Source: Streptomyces sp. HNM0575
Lineage (GTDB): Bacteria > Actinomycetota > Actinomycetes > Streptomycetales > Streptomycetaceae
DNA length: 64,000 nt
Direction: 5' to 3'
NCBI RefSeq assembly: GCF_012726265.1
Contig: NZ_JAASAG010000010.1
Coordinates: 124,001-188,000 of the forward strand
A model generated the notes under the pieces. That model was not told the DNA's origin. It worked only from the letters and a program-made list of their open reading frames with translations, and did no database searches. The position numbers and the translations under genes are program-made. Below are positions 53,233 to 62,789 of this stretch, piece after piece. Position 1 is the stretch's first letter, and the number at the start of each line of letters is the position of its first letter.

Positions 53233-53641
53233 CTTCTCGCTCTTCTCTCCGGTCGGCGTACGGCGTCGGTGTCGCTGCGGAGTGTGACGGTACATCCCGG
53301 CTGTGTGTCAAACGGGAAAACTCCGCAACGCAACTCGAACGGTAACCCGACATCCGCCGGTCCTGCCGCCCGATACCGCCCGATCCTCATGCCGGGGAGG
53401 GCGGGCGACCACCCGTGATGAGCGAAATCACGCCGAAAATACGATCACCGCCGAGTGTGTGTGAGTACCCGATTCCGCGCCTTCGCCGAGGCCCGTCGCC
53501 TTCGCCGGCCGGCCCCGGCGGGCTCCGGGGGGCTCTGCCGCGGACGGTCCATGACGCTCCGCCGCGGACGGTCCGGTCCCGCCGCGGGCAGCGAACCCCC
53601 GCCGTCCGTCGCCCCGCCGCCCCGCGCGCACGCGCTCCCGG
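53233..53641. other. topA upstream region
   Basis: 409 bases between the methyltransferase stop and topA. An AT-richer patch near 53420-53465 (GAGCGAAATCACGCCGAAAA) is a plausible promoter area, since topA is supercoiling-regulated in streptomycetes. No gene is supported. Confidence 0.4.
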
Positions 53642-55237
53642 CTACGCGGCGCCCTCGACCGGCAGCAGGAAGCCCTGCTCCACCAGCAGCCGGATCGCCT
53701 CCGGCGTACGGTCCCGCAGCACCACCGGGTCCTCCCCCACCAGCTGCGCGATCGCGTCCAGAATCCGCCACGCGGGCAGCGACCCGTCGCACACCCCCGC
53801 GAAGCCCGCGCCCACGGTGTCCACCTTCGTGGCCCGCCGCATCCCCCGCTGCTGCCGCAGCACCACGTGCTCCGGATCCTCCGCGCCGGGCATCCCGACC
53901 TGCTCCTGCACGACGCCCTCGGCCAGCCGGAAGTGGCAGTCGAGCAGCGCGGCGTCGTCGGTCGCGCGCAGGAAGTCCTGACGCTCGAAATGCTGAACCA
54001 CCTCGTCGCCCAGCGGCTGTTCGACGGGGTGCGGCCACTCCTCGATCACGATCCCCGGCTCCTCCGCGCCGCTCTTGCGCAGCGTGATCCAGCCGAAGCC
54101 GATCCCGGTCGTGCCCCTGCGTTCGAACTCGTCGAGCCACTCGCCGTACCGGGCCGCGTACTCGGCCTCTCCACCGCGGTGGTCGCCCGCGTCCCGCAGC
54201 CACAACTCCGCGTACTGCGTGACGTCCTGGACCTCGCGCTGCACGATCCACGCGTCGCAGCCGGGCGGCACCCAGGAGCGCAGCCGGTCCCGCCAGCCCT
54301 CGTCCTGCGAGTGCTCCCAGTTGGCGAGCAGTTGGCAGTGGCCGCCGGCGGCCAGCAGGCCGGCGGACTGCTCGACGAGAGTGCGGCAGAGGTCGTCGCC
54401 GCTCATCCCGCCGTCCCGGTACGTCAGCCGGGCGCCCGGCGAGATCACGAAGGGCGGGTTGGAGACGATCAGGTCGTACGGCTCGTCGCCCGCGACCGGT
54501 TCGTAGAGCGCGCCCTCGCGCAGCTCCACGCCGTCGGCCGCGCCGGAGAGCGCGAGCGTGAGCCTCGCGACGGCGAGCGCCCGGGGGTTGAGGTCGGTCG
54601 CCGTGACGTGGGAGGCGTGCTCGGCGGCGTGCAGGGCCTGGATGCCGGAGCCCGTTCCGATGTCGAGGGCACGGGCGACGGGCGTACGCACGGTGATACC
54701 GGCCAGCGTCGTCGAGGCGCCGCCCACGCCGAGCACGACGTCCTTGCCGTGGCCTCCCGGTCCCCCGGCACCGGCACCGGAGGCGCCGCCGACCGCGCAG
54801 CCGAGGTCGGCGACGATCCACCAGTCCTGGCCGCCGGGCCCGGAGTAGGGCCGTACGTCGACGGTCGCGCGCACCGGCTGCCGCGCTTCCCCGTGCTCGG
54901 TCCCGGCCTCGGTCTCTCCCTCGGTCCCGCCCCCGGTCTGCGGCGCGGGCACCAGCCAGCCGTCGGCCAGCGCGTCATCGAGCGGAAGGGCGTCCCGTGC
55001 ACGGTCGCGAGGTACGCCCTGCTGAAGCAGGAACAGCCGGACCAGGGTCTCCAGCGGGCTCGGACCGCGGGTCGCGCGCAGGGCGGGAACGGTCTCGCTG
55101 CGTGCGAGGGCGGCGTACGCGGGACCGCCCAGCAGATCGAGCAGGCCGTCGGCGGTGAAGTTCGCGGCGCGCAACGCCTCCCTCAGCCGTGCGGTGCGAC
55201 CGGGGTCTGCTTCGGGAAGGCGCTCGCTCGTACTCAC
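53642..55237 (-). CDS. class I SAM-dependent methyltransferase with NPPF motif
   Basis: 531 residues. SAM-binding motif I ALDIGTGSGIQALHAA lies near 205-220, TDLNPRALAVARLTLAL follows, and the catalytic-type motif YDLIVSNPPFVISP is near 270-283. NPPF/Y methyltransferases modify adenine, cytosine or glutamine amino groups (PrmC-like). The N-terminal 190 residues look like a separate helical domain with a Gly-rich linker, and the C-terminal 200 residues follow the catalytic core. The GTG at VSTSERLP is chosen; an ATG three codons up is equally open. It lies just upstream of topA on the same strand, as in other streptomycetes. The substrate is unknown. Confidence 0.87.
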   Translation of the reverse strand: MSTSERLPEADPGRTARLREALRAANFTADGLLDLLGGPAYAALARSETVPALRATRGPSPLETLVRLFLLQQGVPRDRARDALPLDDALADGWLVPAPQTGGGTEGETEAGTEHGEARQPVRATVDVRPYSGPGGQDWWIVADLGCAVGGASGAGAGGPGGHGKDVVLGVGGASTTLAGITVRTPVARALDIGTGSGIQALHAAEHASHVTATDLNPRALAVARLTLALSGAADGVELREGALYEPVAGDEPYDLIVSNPPFVISPGARLTYRDGGMSGDDLCRTLVEQSAGLLAAGGHCQLLANWEHSQDEGWRDRLRSWVPPGCDAWIVQREVQDVTQYAELWLRDAGDHRGGEAEYAARYGEWLDEFERRGTTGIGFGWITLRKSGAEEPGIVIEEWPHPVEQPLGDEVVQHFERQDFLRATDDAALLDCHFRLAEGVVQEQVGMPGAEDPEHVVLRQQRGMRRATKVDTVGAGFAGVCDGSLPAWRILDAIAQLVGEDPVVLRDRTPEAIRLLVEQGFLLPVEGAA

Positions 55238-55371
55238 GCAGCCCATTGTGACGTCCGGGGTGCAGGGGTGCGCCGCCCAGGTCGCCGCGGAGTCGCGCCC
55301 CGCTCGGGGCACGGGCGTACGGGACGGGGCCGTACGGTTCCCCAGCTTTCCCGGCCGCCCCCGCCCACTGC

Positions 55372-55932
55372 CTACGTCGCCGGCGCGCCCCCGGTGCGCT
55401 TGCACCCCTTCTGGTTGGCCATCGCCTTGCCGATGTCCCCGGACTGGAGCTTGTTCAGTGCCTTGTCACCGCTCTTGCCGAGCGCGTCGAGCTGAGTGGC
55501 CACGCCCTGAAGGCCCTCGGCGAACTTCGCCTGGTCCTTGGTGTTCAGGCCGTCCACGGTCTTGCGCAGCTGGCCGTACTTGGTCGAGATGCCGCGCAGT
55601 TCCTTCACGGCGTCGGTGTGCAGCTTCTCGCCGTCGTCGACAGGGGGCGGGCCCGCCTTGTCGACCGCGTCGCCCAGGGACTTGTAGGCGCCGGAGATCT
55701 TCTCGAAGGCGGCGGCGTCCGTCTTCTTCACGTCGGCCGAGGAGTTCTTCTCCTTCGACGCGTCGTTGATGGAGGCGTTGGCCTCCTGGATCTTCTTCAC
55801 CTGTGGCTGCACCTGGTCGCAGACCTTCTTGGCCCACTCGTCGGCCTGCGCGCTGTTGTCCCCGCTGCAACCGGTCAGCGTGAGTGCGATAGCCGCACCC
55901 CCGGAGAGTGCAGCCGCAAGTTTTTTCTTCAC
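55372..55932 (-). CDS. small secreted lipoprotein
   Basis: 186 residues. The signal peptide VKKKLAAALSGGAAIALTLT ends at a lipobox cysteine (LTGC), so it should be anchored in the membrane outside the cell. The mature part is helical, rich in Lys, Asp and Ala, with about five predicted helices and two later cysteines (KKVCDQ, QKGCKR). No enzyme motif is seen. Homologues in Streptomyces are annotated only as small secreted proteins. It lies between the methyltransferase and the pyrophosphatase genes, transcribed on the same strand after a hairpin, so it is probably a separate transcript. Confidence 0.8.
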   Translation of the reverse strand: MKKKLAAALSGGAAIALTLTGCSGDNSAQADEWAKKVCDQVQPQVKKIQEANASINDASKEKNSSADVKKTDAAAFEKISGAYKSLGDAVDKAGPPPVDDGEKLHTDAVKELRGISTKYGQLRKTVDGLNTKDQAKFAEGLQGVATQLDALGKSGDKALNKLQSGDIGKAMANQKGCKRTGGAPAT

Positions 55933-56073
55933 CGGATCGGTCCCTTCCGTGGCTGTTCGGCCCGGAACATACACGCACTTGGGTCGGCGGCGACGAGTCG
56001 GGCGAGAAGAACGTGCCGCATTCTAGCCATTTGCACCACGCGTCGATCTTGTGTGGTGCCCCACAGGACAGTA

Positions 56074-56107
56074 AGGCGGGCAGGGCGCCAACGTGCCCTG
56101 CCCGCCT
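56074..56107 (-). terminator. terminator hairpin downstream of hppA
   Basis: A 13-bp perfect stem AGGCGGGCAGGGC/GCCCTGCCCGCCT with an eight-base loop, about 75 bases after the hppA stop and upstream of the lipoprotein gene. No T-tract follows, as is often the case in Streptomyces. Confidence 0.75.
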
Positions 56108-56183
56108 GTCTGTTGATGCAATGTGACCCTTCGGGTCCGTCCTGCCCTTCAGGCCCTTCGGACCTGTCGGACCCGCCGGACCG

Positions 56184-58628
56184 TCAGGAGGCCGCGACCG
56201 GATCGCTCGGCTTCGCCGTGCGCTCCGCGTCGTTGCCGGCGTCGCCGCCGCTCTCGTTGTCCGATCCGGTGTCGCCGTCGCCGCCGGTGTCGCTCATGGC
56301 GATCCCGCGGCGCTTGGAGATGTAGACGGCACCGATGACGACCGCCGCCGCGACCAGCGCGACGACGGCGCGTACGCCGACGCTCGCGTCGTCACCGTAG
56401 GAGAACTGGATCACGGCGGGCCCGATGAGCAGCGCCACCAGGTTCATCACCTTCAGCAACGGGTTGATGGCCGGGCCCGCGGTGTCCTTGAACGGGTCGC
56501 CGACCGTGTCGCCGATGATGGTGGCCTCGTGGGCCTCGCTGCCCTTGCCGCCGTGGTTCCCGTCCTCGACGAGCTTCTTGGCGTTGTCCCACGCGCCGCC
56601 GGAGTTGGCCAGGAAGACGGCCATCAGCGTGCCCGCACCGATCGCGCCGGCGAGGAACGCCGCCAGGGCACCGGCACCGAAGGTGAAGCCCACCAGGATC
56701 GGCGACAGCACGGCCAGCAGACCGGGCGTCGTCAGCTCCCGCAGGGCGTCCTTGGTGCAGATGTCGACGACGCGCCCGTACTCCGGCTGCTCGGTGTGGT
56801 CCATGATCCCGGGCTTCTCCCGGAACTGCCGGCGGACCTCGTAGACCACCGCGCCCGCGGAACGCGACACCGCGTTGATCGCCAGCCCCGAGAAGAGGAA
56901 GACGACCGCGGCACCGAGCATCAGCCCGACAAGCGTGCTGGGCTGCGCGATGTCGAGCAGCTGCATCATCTTGTCGCTGCTCTCGCCGGCCTCGCTCAGC
57001 GCGCTGACGAGCTCCGTACGGTACGAGCCGAACAGCGCCGCCGCGGCCAGGACGGCCGTCGCGATGGCGATGCCCTTGGTGATGGCCTTCGTGGTGTTGC
57101 CCACGGCGTCGAGGTCGGTGAGGACCTGGGCGCCGTCGCCCTCGACGTCGCCGGACATCTCAGCGATGCCCTGCGCGTTGTCGGAGACCGGACCGAAGGT
57201 GTCCATGGCGACGATGACGCCGACCGTGGTCAGCAGACCGGTGCCCGCGAGGGCCACGGCGAACAGCGCCAGCATCACGGTGCCGCCTCCGAGGAGGAAG
57301 GCGCCGTACACGCTCAGGCCGATCAGCAGCGCCGTGTAGACGGCCGACTCCAGACCGATGGACATGCCCGACAGGATGACGGTGGCCGGGCCGGTCAGCG
57401 ACGTACGGCCGATGTCCCTCACGGGCTTGCGGTTGGTCTCGGTGAAGTAGCCCGTCAGCTGCTGGATCACCGCTGCGAGCACGATGCCGATGGCGACCGC
57501 GACGATGGCCAGCACCCGCGGGTCGCCGCTGTGGCCGAGGATCTCCTGCGCGTCGCCTCCGACGCCCTTCAAGTCGGAGTACTTGGAGGGGAGGTAGGTG
57601 AACGCCGCGATGGCGACCAGCACGAGGGAGATCAGCGCGGAGATGAAGAAACCGCGGTTGATCGCCGTCATGCCGCTGCGGTCGTTGGTGCGCGGAGCCA
57701 CGACGAACACACCGATCACTGCCGTGATCACGCCGATCGCCGGAACCAGGAGCGGGAACGTCAGGCCGTCGTTGCCGAATACGGCCGTGCCCAGGATGAG
57801 CGCGGCGACCAGCGTCACGGCGTAGGACTCGAAGAGGTCCGCGGCCATGCCCGCGCAGTCGCCGACGTTGTCGCCGACGTTGTCCGCGATGGTCGCGGCG
57901 TTACGCGGGTCGTCCTCCGGGATGCCCTGCTCGACCTTGCCGACGAGGTCGGCGCCGACGTCGGCGGCCTTGGTGAAGATGCCGCCGCCGACACGCATGA
58001 ACATCGCGATCAGCGCGGCGCCGAGGCCGAAGCCCTCCAGCACCTTGGGGGCGTCCGCGGCGTAGACGAGCACGACGCAGGCCGCACCCAGCAGGCCGAG
58101 CCCGACCGTGAACATGCCGACGACGCCGCCCGTACGGAAGGCGATCTTCATGGCCTTGTGCGAGACCTTGGTGAGGTCCGCGGCAGGCTCACCCTCTTCG
58201 GGGGTGGCCTCACGGGCGGCCGCGGCGACTCGTACGTTGCTGCGCACCGCGAGCCACATGCCGATATAGCCGGTGGCTGCGGAGAAAGCCGCGCCGACCA
58301 GGAAGAACAGCGATCGTCCTACACGCTGGCTCATGTCATCGGCAGGCAAGAGGAACAACAAGAAGAAGACCACGACGGCGAAAATGCCGAGCGTGCGCAA
58401 CTGACGCGCAAGATAGGCGTTGGCGCCTTCCTGCACGGCGGCAGCGATCTTCTTCATGCTGTCGGTGCCCTCGCTCGCGGCGAGTACTTGACGGACCAGC
58501 ACGACGGCGACGCCGAGAGCTGCCAGGGCGACCAGCGCGATCACGATGACGAGACCGCGATTGCCAGTGGTCAGCATGGCATCAGCGAGGTGCAGGTTGT
58601 TCTGAGATGGGCTGAGGTGCCCCGCCAT
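56184..58628 (-). CDS. hppA: membrane-bound proton-pumping pyrophosphatase
   Basis: 814 residues with about 16 transmembrane helices. It couples hydrolysis of pyrophosphate to proton export. Conserved pieces: DVGADLVGKVEQGIPEDD and DNVGDNVGDCAGMAADLFE in the catalytic core, and the C-terminal VEDGNHGGKGSEAHEA with GDTVGDPFKDTAGPAINPLL. The GNTTKA motif has lysine where potassium-dependent enzymes have alanine (GNTTAA), so this should be the potassium-independent, proton-pumping type. AGGAGGACGA directly precedes the ATG. An acidic C-terminal tail (GGDGDTGSDNESGGDAGND) is typical of streptomycetes. It is followed by a strong hairpin. Confidence 0.94.
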   Translation of the reverse strand: MAGHLSPSQNNLHLADAMLTTGNRGLVIVIALVALAALGVAVVLVRQVLAASEGTDSMKKIAAAVQEGANAYLARQLRTLGIFAVVVFFLLFLLPADDMSQRVGRSLFFLVGAAFSAATGYIGMWLAVRSNVRVAAAAREATPEEGEPAADLTKVSHKAMKIAFRTGGVVGMFTVGLGLLGAACVVLVYAADAPKVLEGFGLGAALIAMFMRVGGGIFTKAADVGADLVGKVEQGIPEDDPRNAATIADNVGDNVGDCAGMAADLFESYAVTLVAALILGTAVFGNDGLTFPLLVPAIGVITAVIGVFVVAPRTNDRSGMTAINRGFFISALISLVLVAIAAFTYLPSKYSDLKGVGGDAQEILGHSGDPRVLAIVAVAIGIVLAAVIQQLTGYFTETNRKPVRDIGRTSLTGPATVILSGMSIGLESAVYTALLIGLSVYGAFLLGGGTVMLALFAVALAGTGLLTTVGVIVAMDTFGPVSDNAQGIAEMSGDVEGDGAQVLTDLDAVGNTTKAITKGIAIATAVLAAAALFGSYRTELVSALSEAGESSDKMMQLLDIAQPSTLVGLMLGAAVVFLFSGLAINAVSRSAGAVVYEVRRQFREKPGIMDHTEQPEYGRVVDICTKDALRELTTPGLLAVLSPILVGFTFGAGALAAFLAGAIGAGTLMAVFLANSGGAWDNAKKLVEDGNHGGKGSEAHEATIIGDTVGDPFKDTAGPAINPLLKVMNLVALLIGPAVIQFSYGDDASVGVRAVVALVAAAVVIGAVYISKRRGIAMSDTGGDGDTGSDNESGGDAGNDAERTAKPSDPVAAS

Positions 58629-59248
58629 TCGTCCTCCTTGACGCTTGGCGCAGGGGCGCGCGGTTCGGTGGCCGGCTCCTGCTTGCAAAGATGTGGACGG
58701 ATTGTAGGGATCAGCTCCAGAACAAAACAGTGCACCGTTTCGGCGATCCGCCTGCAACAGCGGAGATCAAATGGAGTTCGTGTGGGGAATTCGCTCGCAC
58801 GAGGTAGCTTTACAAAAAAGTTGACGCTGTAAAAAATGATCGCTTCGCCGGCCCGGCAGGCCCCATTTTTCACACCAAATCAGTTCAGGGATTCACTTCC
58901 CGGGGCGGGGTGGCTGTGGAGAGGGGCCCTGCGCGGACATGGGACAGATGAGACGCATGTGGCGTCTGAGGCGGTCCGCGCTCACTTGATGAAGATCCCG
59001 CAACATCTTGCTACCGCTTCGGCACTGGCCCTCTGGCGACGCCTTGCACACCTGGTCAGAGCGCTGAAGGCGGGGAATCGACGGAGCCGGGCGGATCCGG
59101 TGGCGAGGGTTCGTTCGGAGCCCCCGAGCCACCGCTCCGTACCGCGATCTGAAGCAGCTGCGTTCCGTGAGTCGACCGACGTGAGCCGGCGAACCGGCAG
59201 GCAACCCGACCGGTGAGGGGAAGCCGATGGGCCGCCGGCTTCAGGGCT
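58629..59248. other. 620-base non-coding region upstream of hppA
   Basis: No convincing gene. An AT-rich block at 58805-58840 contains TTGACG followed by CTGTAAAAAATGATC, and a TTTAC/GTAAA inverted pair with a 15-base spacer. It may hold the hppA promoter or an operator. At 59220-59242 a GAAGCCG/CGGCTTC hairpin just past the anti-sigma factor stop may terminate that gene. Short frames in 58836-59216 on either strand have atypical codon use and are not called. Confidence 0.4.
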
Positions 59249-59704
59249 TCAGGGAAGCACCGGCTCCGGGGCGACCGGCCAGCTCATGCGGATCAGGCCC
59301 CCGTCGTCGTCCGCGGTCACCTCGACGTCGTCGACGAGACCGCTGATGACCGCGAGGCCCATGTCGCTCTCGGCCTCGTCGTCGTCCGGCGAAGTCGCGG
59401 GCGCCCGGGAAGCGGAGTCGGCCCCGGAGGCGCCGTGGGAGGAAGCGGCTGCTGTCGAAGTCCCGTCACCGACCTCGATCGAGAACTTCTTCTCCTCCTC
59501 GATCAGCGCCACGCGCACGGGGCTCTCGACACCGTGGAGCACATGCAGCCCGACCGCTCGCGAACACGCCTCGCCGACCGCCAGCCGGACCTCGTCGAGC
59601 ACGGCCTCGTCCACCCCGGCACGCCGCGCGACCGCGGCAGCCACCAGCCTCGCCGTACGCACATGCTCCGGCAGCGCGCTGAATCGGAGTTCCACGATGG
59701 CCAT
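59249..59704 (-). CDS. apgA: anti-sigma factor, RsbW-like ATPase, partner of BldG
   Basis: 151 residues of the GHKL (RsbW/SpoIIAB) fold. The N terminus MAIVELRFSALPEHVRTARL leads to the N-box region DEVRLAVGEACSRAVGLHV (Glu-x2-Asn-like ATP-lid residues modified). An Ala/Ser/Asp-rich insertion follows, then MGLAVISGLVDDVEV as the G-box. The family phosphorylates its STAS-domain antagonist and binds a sigma factor. Immediately upstream on the same strand is bldG, with about 100 bases between; in S. coelicolor the pair is co-transcribed and controls antibiotic production and differentiation. The ATG has GGGGGA before it. Confidence 0.88.
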   Translation of the reverse strand: MAIVELRFSALPEHVRTARLVAAAVARRAGVDEAVLDEVRLAVGEACSRAVGLHVLHGVESPVRVALIEEEKKFSIEVGDGTSTAAASSHGASGADSASRAPATSPDDDEAESDMGLAVISGLVDDVEVTADDDGGLIRMSWPVAPEPVLP

Positions 59705-59807
59705 GCCATCCCCCTTGAACTTGCCTTGAACACATTCCCGGGTACCGGGCTCCAAGAGCCCGGCACCTCCAACGTCGTTCCGGTATCCGGTCCGCTTCGA
59801 GCGGACG

Positions 59808-60149
59808 TCAGTCGGTCGCCGCGACGGCCTCGTCCACGGAGCCGTGGATCGGGAAGACCTTGGTCAGACCGGTGATACGGAAGATCTTGAGAATGCGCTC
59901 CTGGTTGCACACCAGGCGCAGCGAGCCCTCGTGGGCACGCACCCGCTTGAGCCCGCCGACGAGCACACCCAGCCCGGTGGAGTCCAGGAAGTCCACGCCT
60001 TCCATGTCCACGACGAGGTGGTAGCTCCCGTCGTTCACAAGCTCGACCAGCTGCTCGCGCAGCTTGGGCGCGGTGTATACATCAATCTCGCCACCGACCT
60101 CGACGATCGTCCGATCGCCTACGGTCCGGGTCGACAGGGACAGGTCCAC
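59808..60149 (-). CDS. bldG: anti-sigma factor antagonist BldG
   Basis: 113 residues, a STAS domain matching BldG as I know it from S. coelicolor. The start is GTG (VDLSLSTRTVG), with GGAGG four bases upstream. The phosphorylation site is Ser57 in FLDSTGLGVLVGG. Phosphorylation controls its interaction with anti-sigma factors; bldG mutants fail to make aerial hyphae or antibiotics. The partner gene lies directly downstream. This gene is strong evidence for a Streptomyces chromosome. Confidence 0.95.
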   Translation of the reverse strand: MDLSLSTRTVGDRTIVEVGGEIDVYTAPKLREQLVELVNDGSYHLVVDMEGVDFLDSTGLGVLVGGLKRVRAHEGSLRLVCNQERILKIFRITGLTKVFPIHGSVDEAVAATD

Positions 60150-60368
60150 GGATCCTCCAGCACCTTGCAATCGAGTCGTCCACCAACTGAGACATCCCGG
60201 CCGGGAAAGGCCGGGACAGCAGGCGGATCGGCAGCCGCAGAAGCATTCAATCACTTACCGGCCTGCACGCACGACGCCTTGCTGTCATTGTGCGTCGCAC
60301 CGGTGACACCGCCGGTGGCCACGGCCGGCCGACCGCATCTGGTCGGCACGAGCGTACGCTCACCTGCT

Positions 60369-62789
60369 GTGCCATCCCGCAAGGTCCCGGACAGCGATCC
60401 CCGCGCGGTGCTCGCCCAACTCACCGCCGGGGCGGGCAGGGCTGCGCGTATCACTCATACGGAGCACTTGCCCCCACGGGTCGGTCGCCATGCCGACTGG
60501 CCCGGGCAGATACGGCCCGAAGTGGTCGACGCCGTAAGGGAATCCGGCATCGAACGGCTCTGGGAGCATCAGGCGCGCGCGGCCGGTCACGCACTCCGCG
60601 GGGAGTCCGTGATCATCGCCACAGGCACCGCCTCGGGCAAGTCCCTCTCCTATCTCATGCCGGTGCTGAGCACGCTCGTCGACGGGGCGGCCGGTACGGA
60701 CCGTACGGAAGGCGCAAGCGGGCCGGGCGATCAGGAAGTTCAGGGAGGCAAGGGCGATGCGGGCGGGGTGGGGCACAGGGGGGCGCGCGGAAGCACCGCT
60801 CTGTATCTGGCGCCGACCAAAGCGCTCGCGGCCGACCAGCGCCGGGCGGTCTCCGAACTGGCCGCGCCGCTGGGCACCGCCGTGCGACCCGCGGTATTCG
60901 ACGGGGACACGCCTGTCGAAGAGCGCGAGTGGGTGCGGGTGTTCGCCAACTACGTGCTCACCAACCCGGACATGCTGCACCGCGGGATACTCCCGGCCCA
61001 CGCCCGCTGGGCCTCCTTTCTGCGCTCGCTGCGCTACGTCGTCATCGACGAATGCCACACCTATCGCGGGGTGTTCGGCTCACACGTCGCCCAGGTCATA
61101 CGCAGGCTGCGCCGCGTGTGCGCCCGTTACGGCTCGGACCCTGTCTTCCTCCTCGCCTCCGCTACGGCAGCCGACCCGGGCGAGGCCGCCGCACGGCTGA
61201 CCGGGGTGCCCGTGGAGGAGGTCACGGAGGACACCTCTCCTCGGGGCGAAGTGGTCTTCGCGCTGTGGGAGCCGCCGCTGACCGAGCTGGAGGGCGAACG
61301 CGGCGCCCCCGTCAGACGCACCGCCACAGCCGAGTCCGCGGAACTGCTCACGGACCTGGCCGTGCAGGGTGTGCGAACCGTCGCCTTCGTACGTTCACGT
61401 CGGGGCGCCGAACTCATCTCGCTCATCGCGCAGGATCGTCTCGCCGCGGTGGACCGTTCGCTGAGCGGACGGGTCGCGGCCTACCGCGGCGGCTATCTGC
61501 CGGAGGAGCGGCGCGCGCTCGAACACAGCCTGCACACCGGCGAACTCCTCGGGCTCGCCGCGACCAACGCCCTCGAACTGGGCGTCGACGTCTCCGGTCT
61601 CGACGCCGTGCTGATCACCGGCTATCCGGGCACGCGTGCCTCCGTATGGCAGCAGGCCGGTCGCGCGGGACGTACGGGAGAAGGAGCACTCGCCGTGCTC
61701 GTGGCCCGCGACGATCCACTCGACACCTATCTCGTCCATCACCCCGATTCGCTGTTCCGGGCACCCGTCGAGTCGACCGTGCTCGACCCGGACAACCCGT
61801 ATGTGCTGGCGCCCCATCTGTGTGCCGCCGCGTCGGAGATCCCGCTCACCGAGAACGACTCCGCGCTCTTCGGCGACGGCTTCCCCGATCTGCTGCGTCA
61901 GCTGGAGGAGCGCAGGCTTCTGCGCCGGCGGGGAGCCTCCTGGTACTGGACGCTGAAGGAACGGGCCTGCGACCTCGCCGACATCCGCGGCTCCGGCGGC
62001 GCTCCCGTACAGGTGGTGGAGGACGGGACGGGACGTCTCCTCGGCACCGTCGACGCGGGAGCGGCGCACTCGACTGTCCACGAGGGGGCCGTGCATCTGC
62101 ATCAGGGCCGTACCTATGTGGTCCGGCACCTCGATCTCGAGGACTCGGCCGCCTTGGTGGAGGAGGCCTCGCCGCCCTGGACCACGATGGCCAGGGACAC
62201 CACCAGCGTCTCGGTGCTGGAGACGGACGAGCAAGTGCCGTGGGGCGACGCGCGGTTGTGCTACGGCACCGTGGAGGTGACCAATCAGGTCGTCTCCTAT
62301 CTGCGACGCCGCCTCATCACCGGCGAGGTCATGGGCGAGACGAAGCTCGACCTGCCTCCGCGCACCCTTCGCACCCGGGCCGTCTGGTGGACGCTCACGG
62401 AGGACCAGTTGGAGGCCGCCGGCGTCGAGCACGCAGTGCTCCCCGGTGCGCTCCACGCCGCCGAGCACGCGGCCATCGGCCTGCTGCCGCTCTTCGCCAC
62501 ATGCGACCGCTGGGACATCGGCGGCGTCTCGATCGCCCTGCACCCCGACACCCTGCTGCCCACCGTCTTCGTGTACGACGGGCAGCCGGGCGGCGCCGGC
62601 TTCGCAGAACGGGCCTTCCGAACCGCACGCAGCTGGCTCACCGCCACCCGGGACGCCATCGCCGCGTGCGAGTGCGAGGCCGGATGCCCCTCGTGCATCC
62701 AGTCGCCCAAGTGCGGCAACGGCAACGAACCGCTGCACAAACGCGGCGCCGTGCGTCTCCTCACCGAACTGCTGGCCTCCGCGGTCTGA
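60369..62789 (+). CDS. DECH-box helicase with DUF1998 zinc domain (Hrq1/MrfA-like)
   Basis: 806 residues. P-loop IIATGTASGKSLSY near 82-95, DECH box VVIDECHTYRG near 226, second lobe with NALELGVDVSGLDAV and QQAGRAGRTGEGAL. The C-terminal DUF1998 domain ends in a four-cysteine cluster CECEAGCPSCIQSPKCGNG that binds zinc in MrfA and Hrq1. It matches the helicase of the helicase/secretion neighbourhood (TIGR03817) beside tad-type pilin genes. GTG at VPSRKVPDSDP is chosen; the ribosome binding site is weak and earlier in-frame GTGs exist near 60294. It probably acts in DNA repair. It is divergent from bldG and converges on the pilin genes. Confidence 0.9.
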   Translation: MPSRKVPDSDPRAVLAQLTAGAGRAARITHTEHLPPRVGRHADWPGQIRPEVVDAVRESGIERLWEHQARAAGHALRGESVIIATGTASGKSLSYLMPVLSTLVDGAAGTDRTEGASGPGDQEVQGGKGDAGGVGHRGARGSTALYLAPTKALAADQRRAVSELAAPLGTAVRPAVFDGDTPVEEREWVRVFANYVLTNPDMLHRGILPAHARWASFLRSLRYVVIDECHTYRGVFGSHVAQVIRRLRRVCARYGSDPVFLLASATAADPGEAAARLTGVPVEEVTEDTSPRGEVVFALWEPPLTELEGERGAPVRRTATAESAELLTDLAVQGVRTVAFVRSRRGAELISLIAQDRLAAVDRSLSGRVAAYRGGYLPEERRALEHSLHTGELLGLAATNALELGVDVSGLDAVLITGYPGTRASVWQQAGRAGRTGEGALAVLVARDDPLDTYLVHHPDSLFRAPVESTVLDPDNPYVLAPHLCAAASEIPLTENDSALFGDGFPDLLRQLEERRLLRRRGASWYWTLKERACDLADIRGSGGAPVQVVEDGTGRLLGTVDAGAAHSTVHEGAVHLHQGRTYVVRHLDLEDSAALVEEASPPWTTMARDTTSVSVLETDEQVPWGDARLCYGTVEVTNQVVSYLRRRLITGEVMGETKLDLPPRTLRTRAVWWTLTEDQLEAAGVEHAVLPGALHAAEHAAIGLLPLFATCDRWDIGGVSIALHPDTLLPTVFVYDGQPGGAGFAERAFRTARSWLTATRDAIAACECEAGCPSCIQSPKCGNGNEPLHKRGAVRLLTELLASAV

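Noticed and set aside
56529..58832. 767-codon plus-strand open frame
   Set aside because: Antisense to hppA; composition rich in Asp, Arg, His and Gln without any fold-like pattern.
58836..59216. 126-codon plus-strand frame upstream of hppA
   Set aside because: Arg/Ala/Ser-rich with no conserved pattern and no ribosome binding site; overlapped by an equally unconvincing minus-strand frame.
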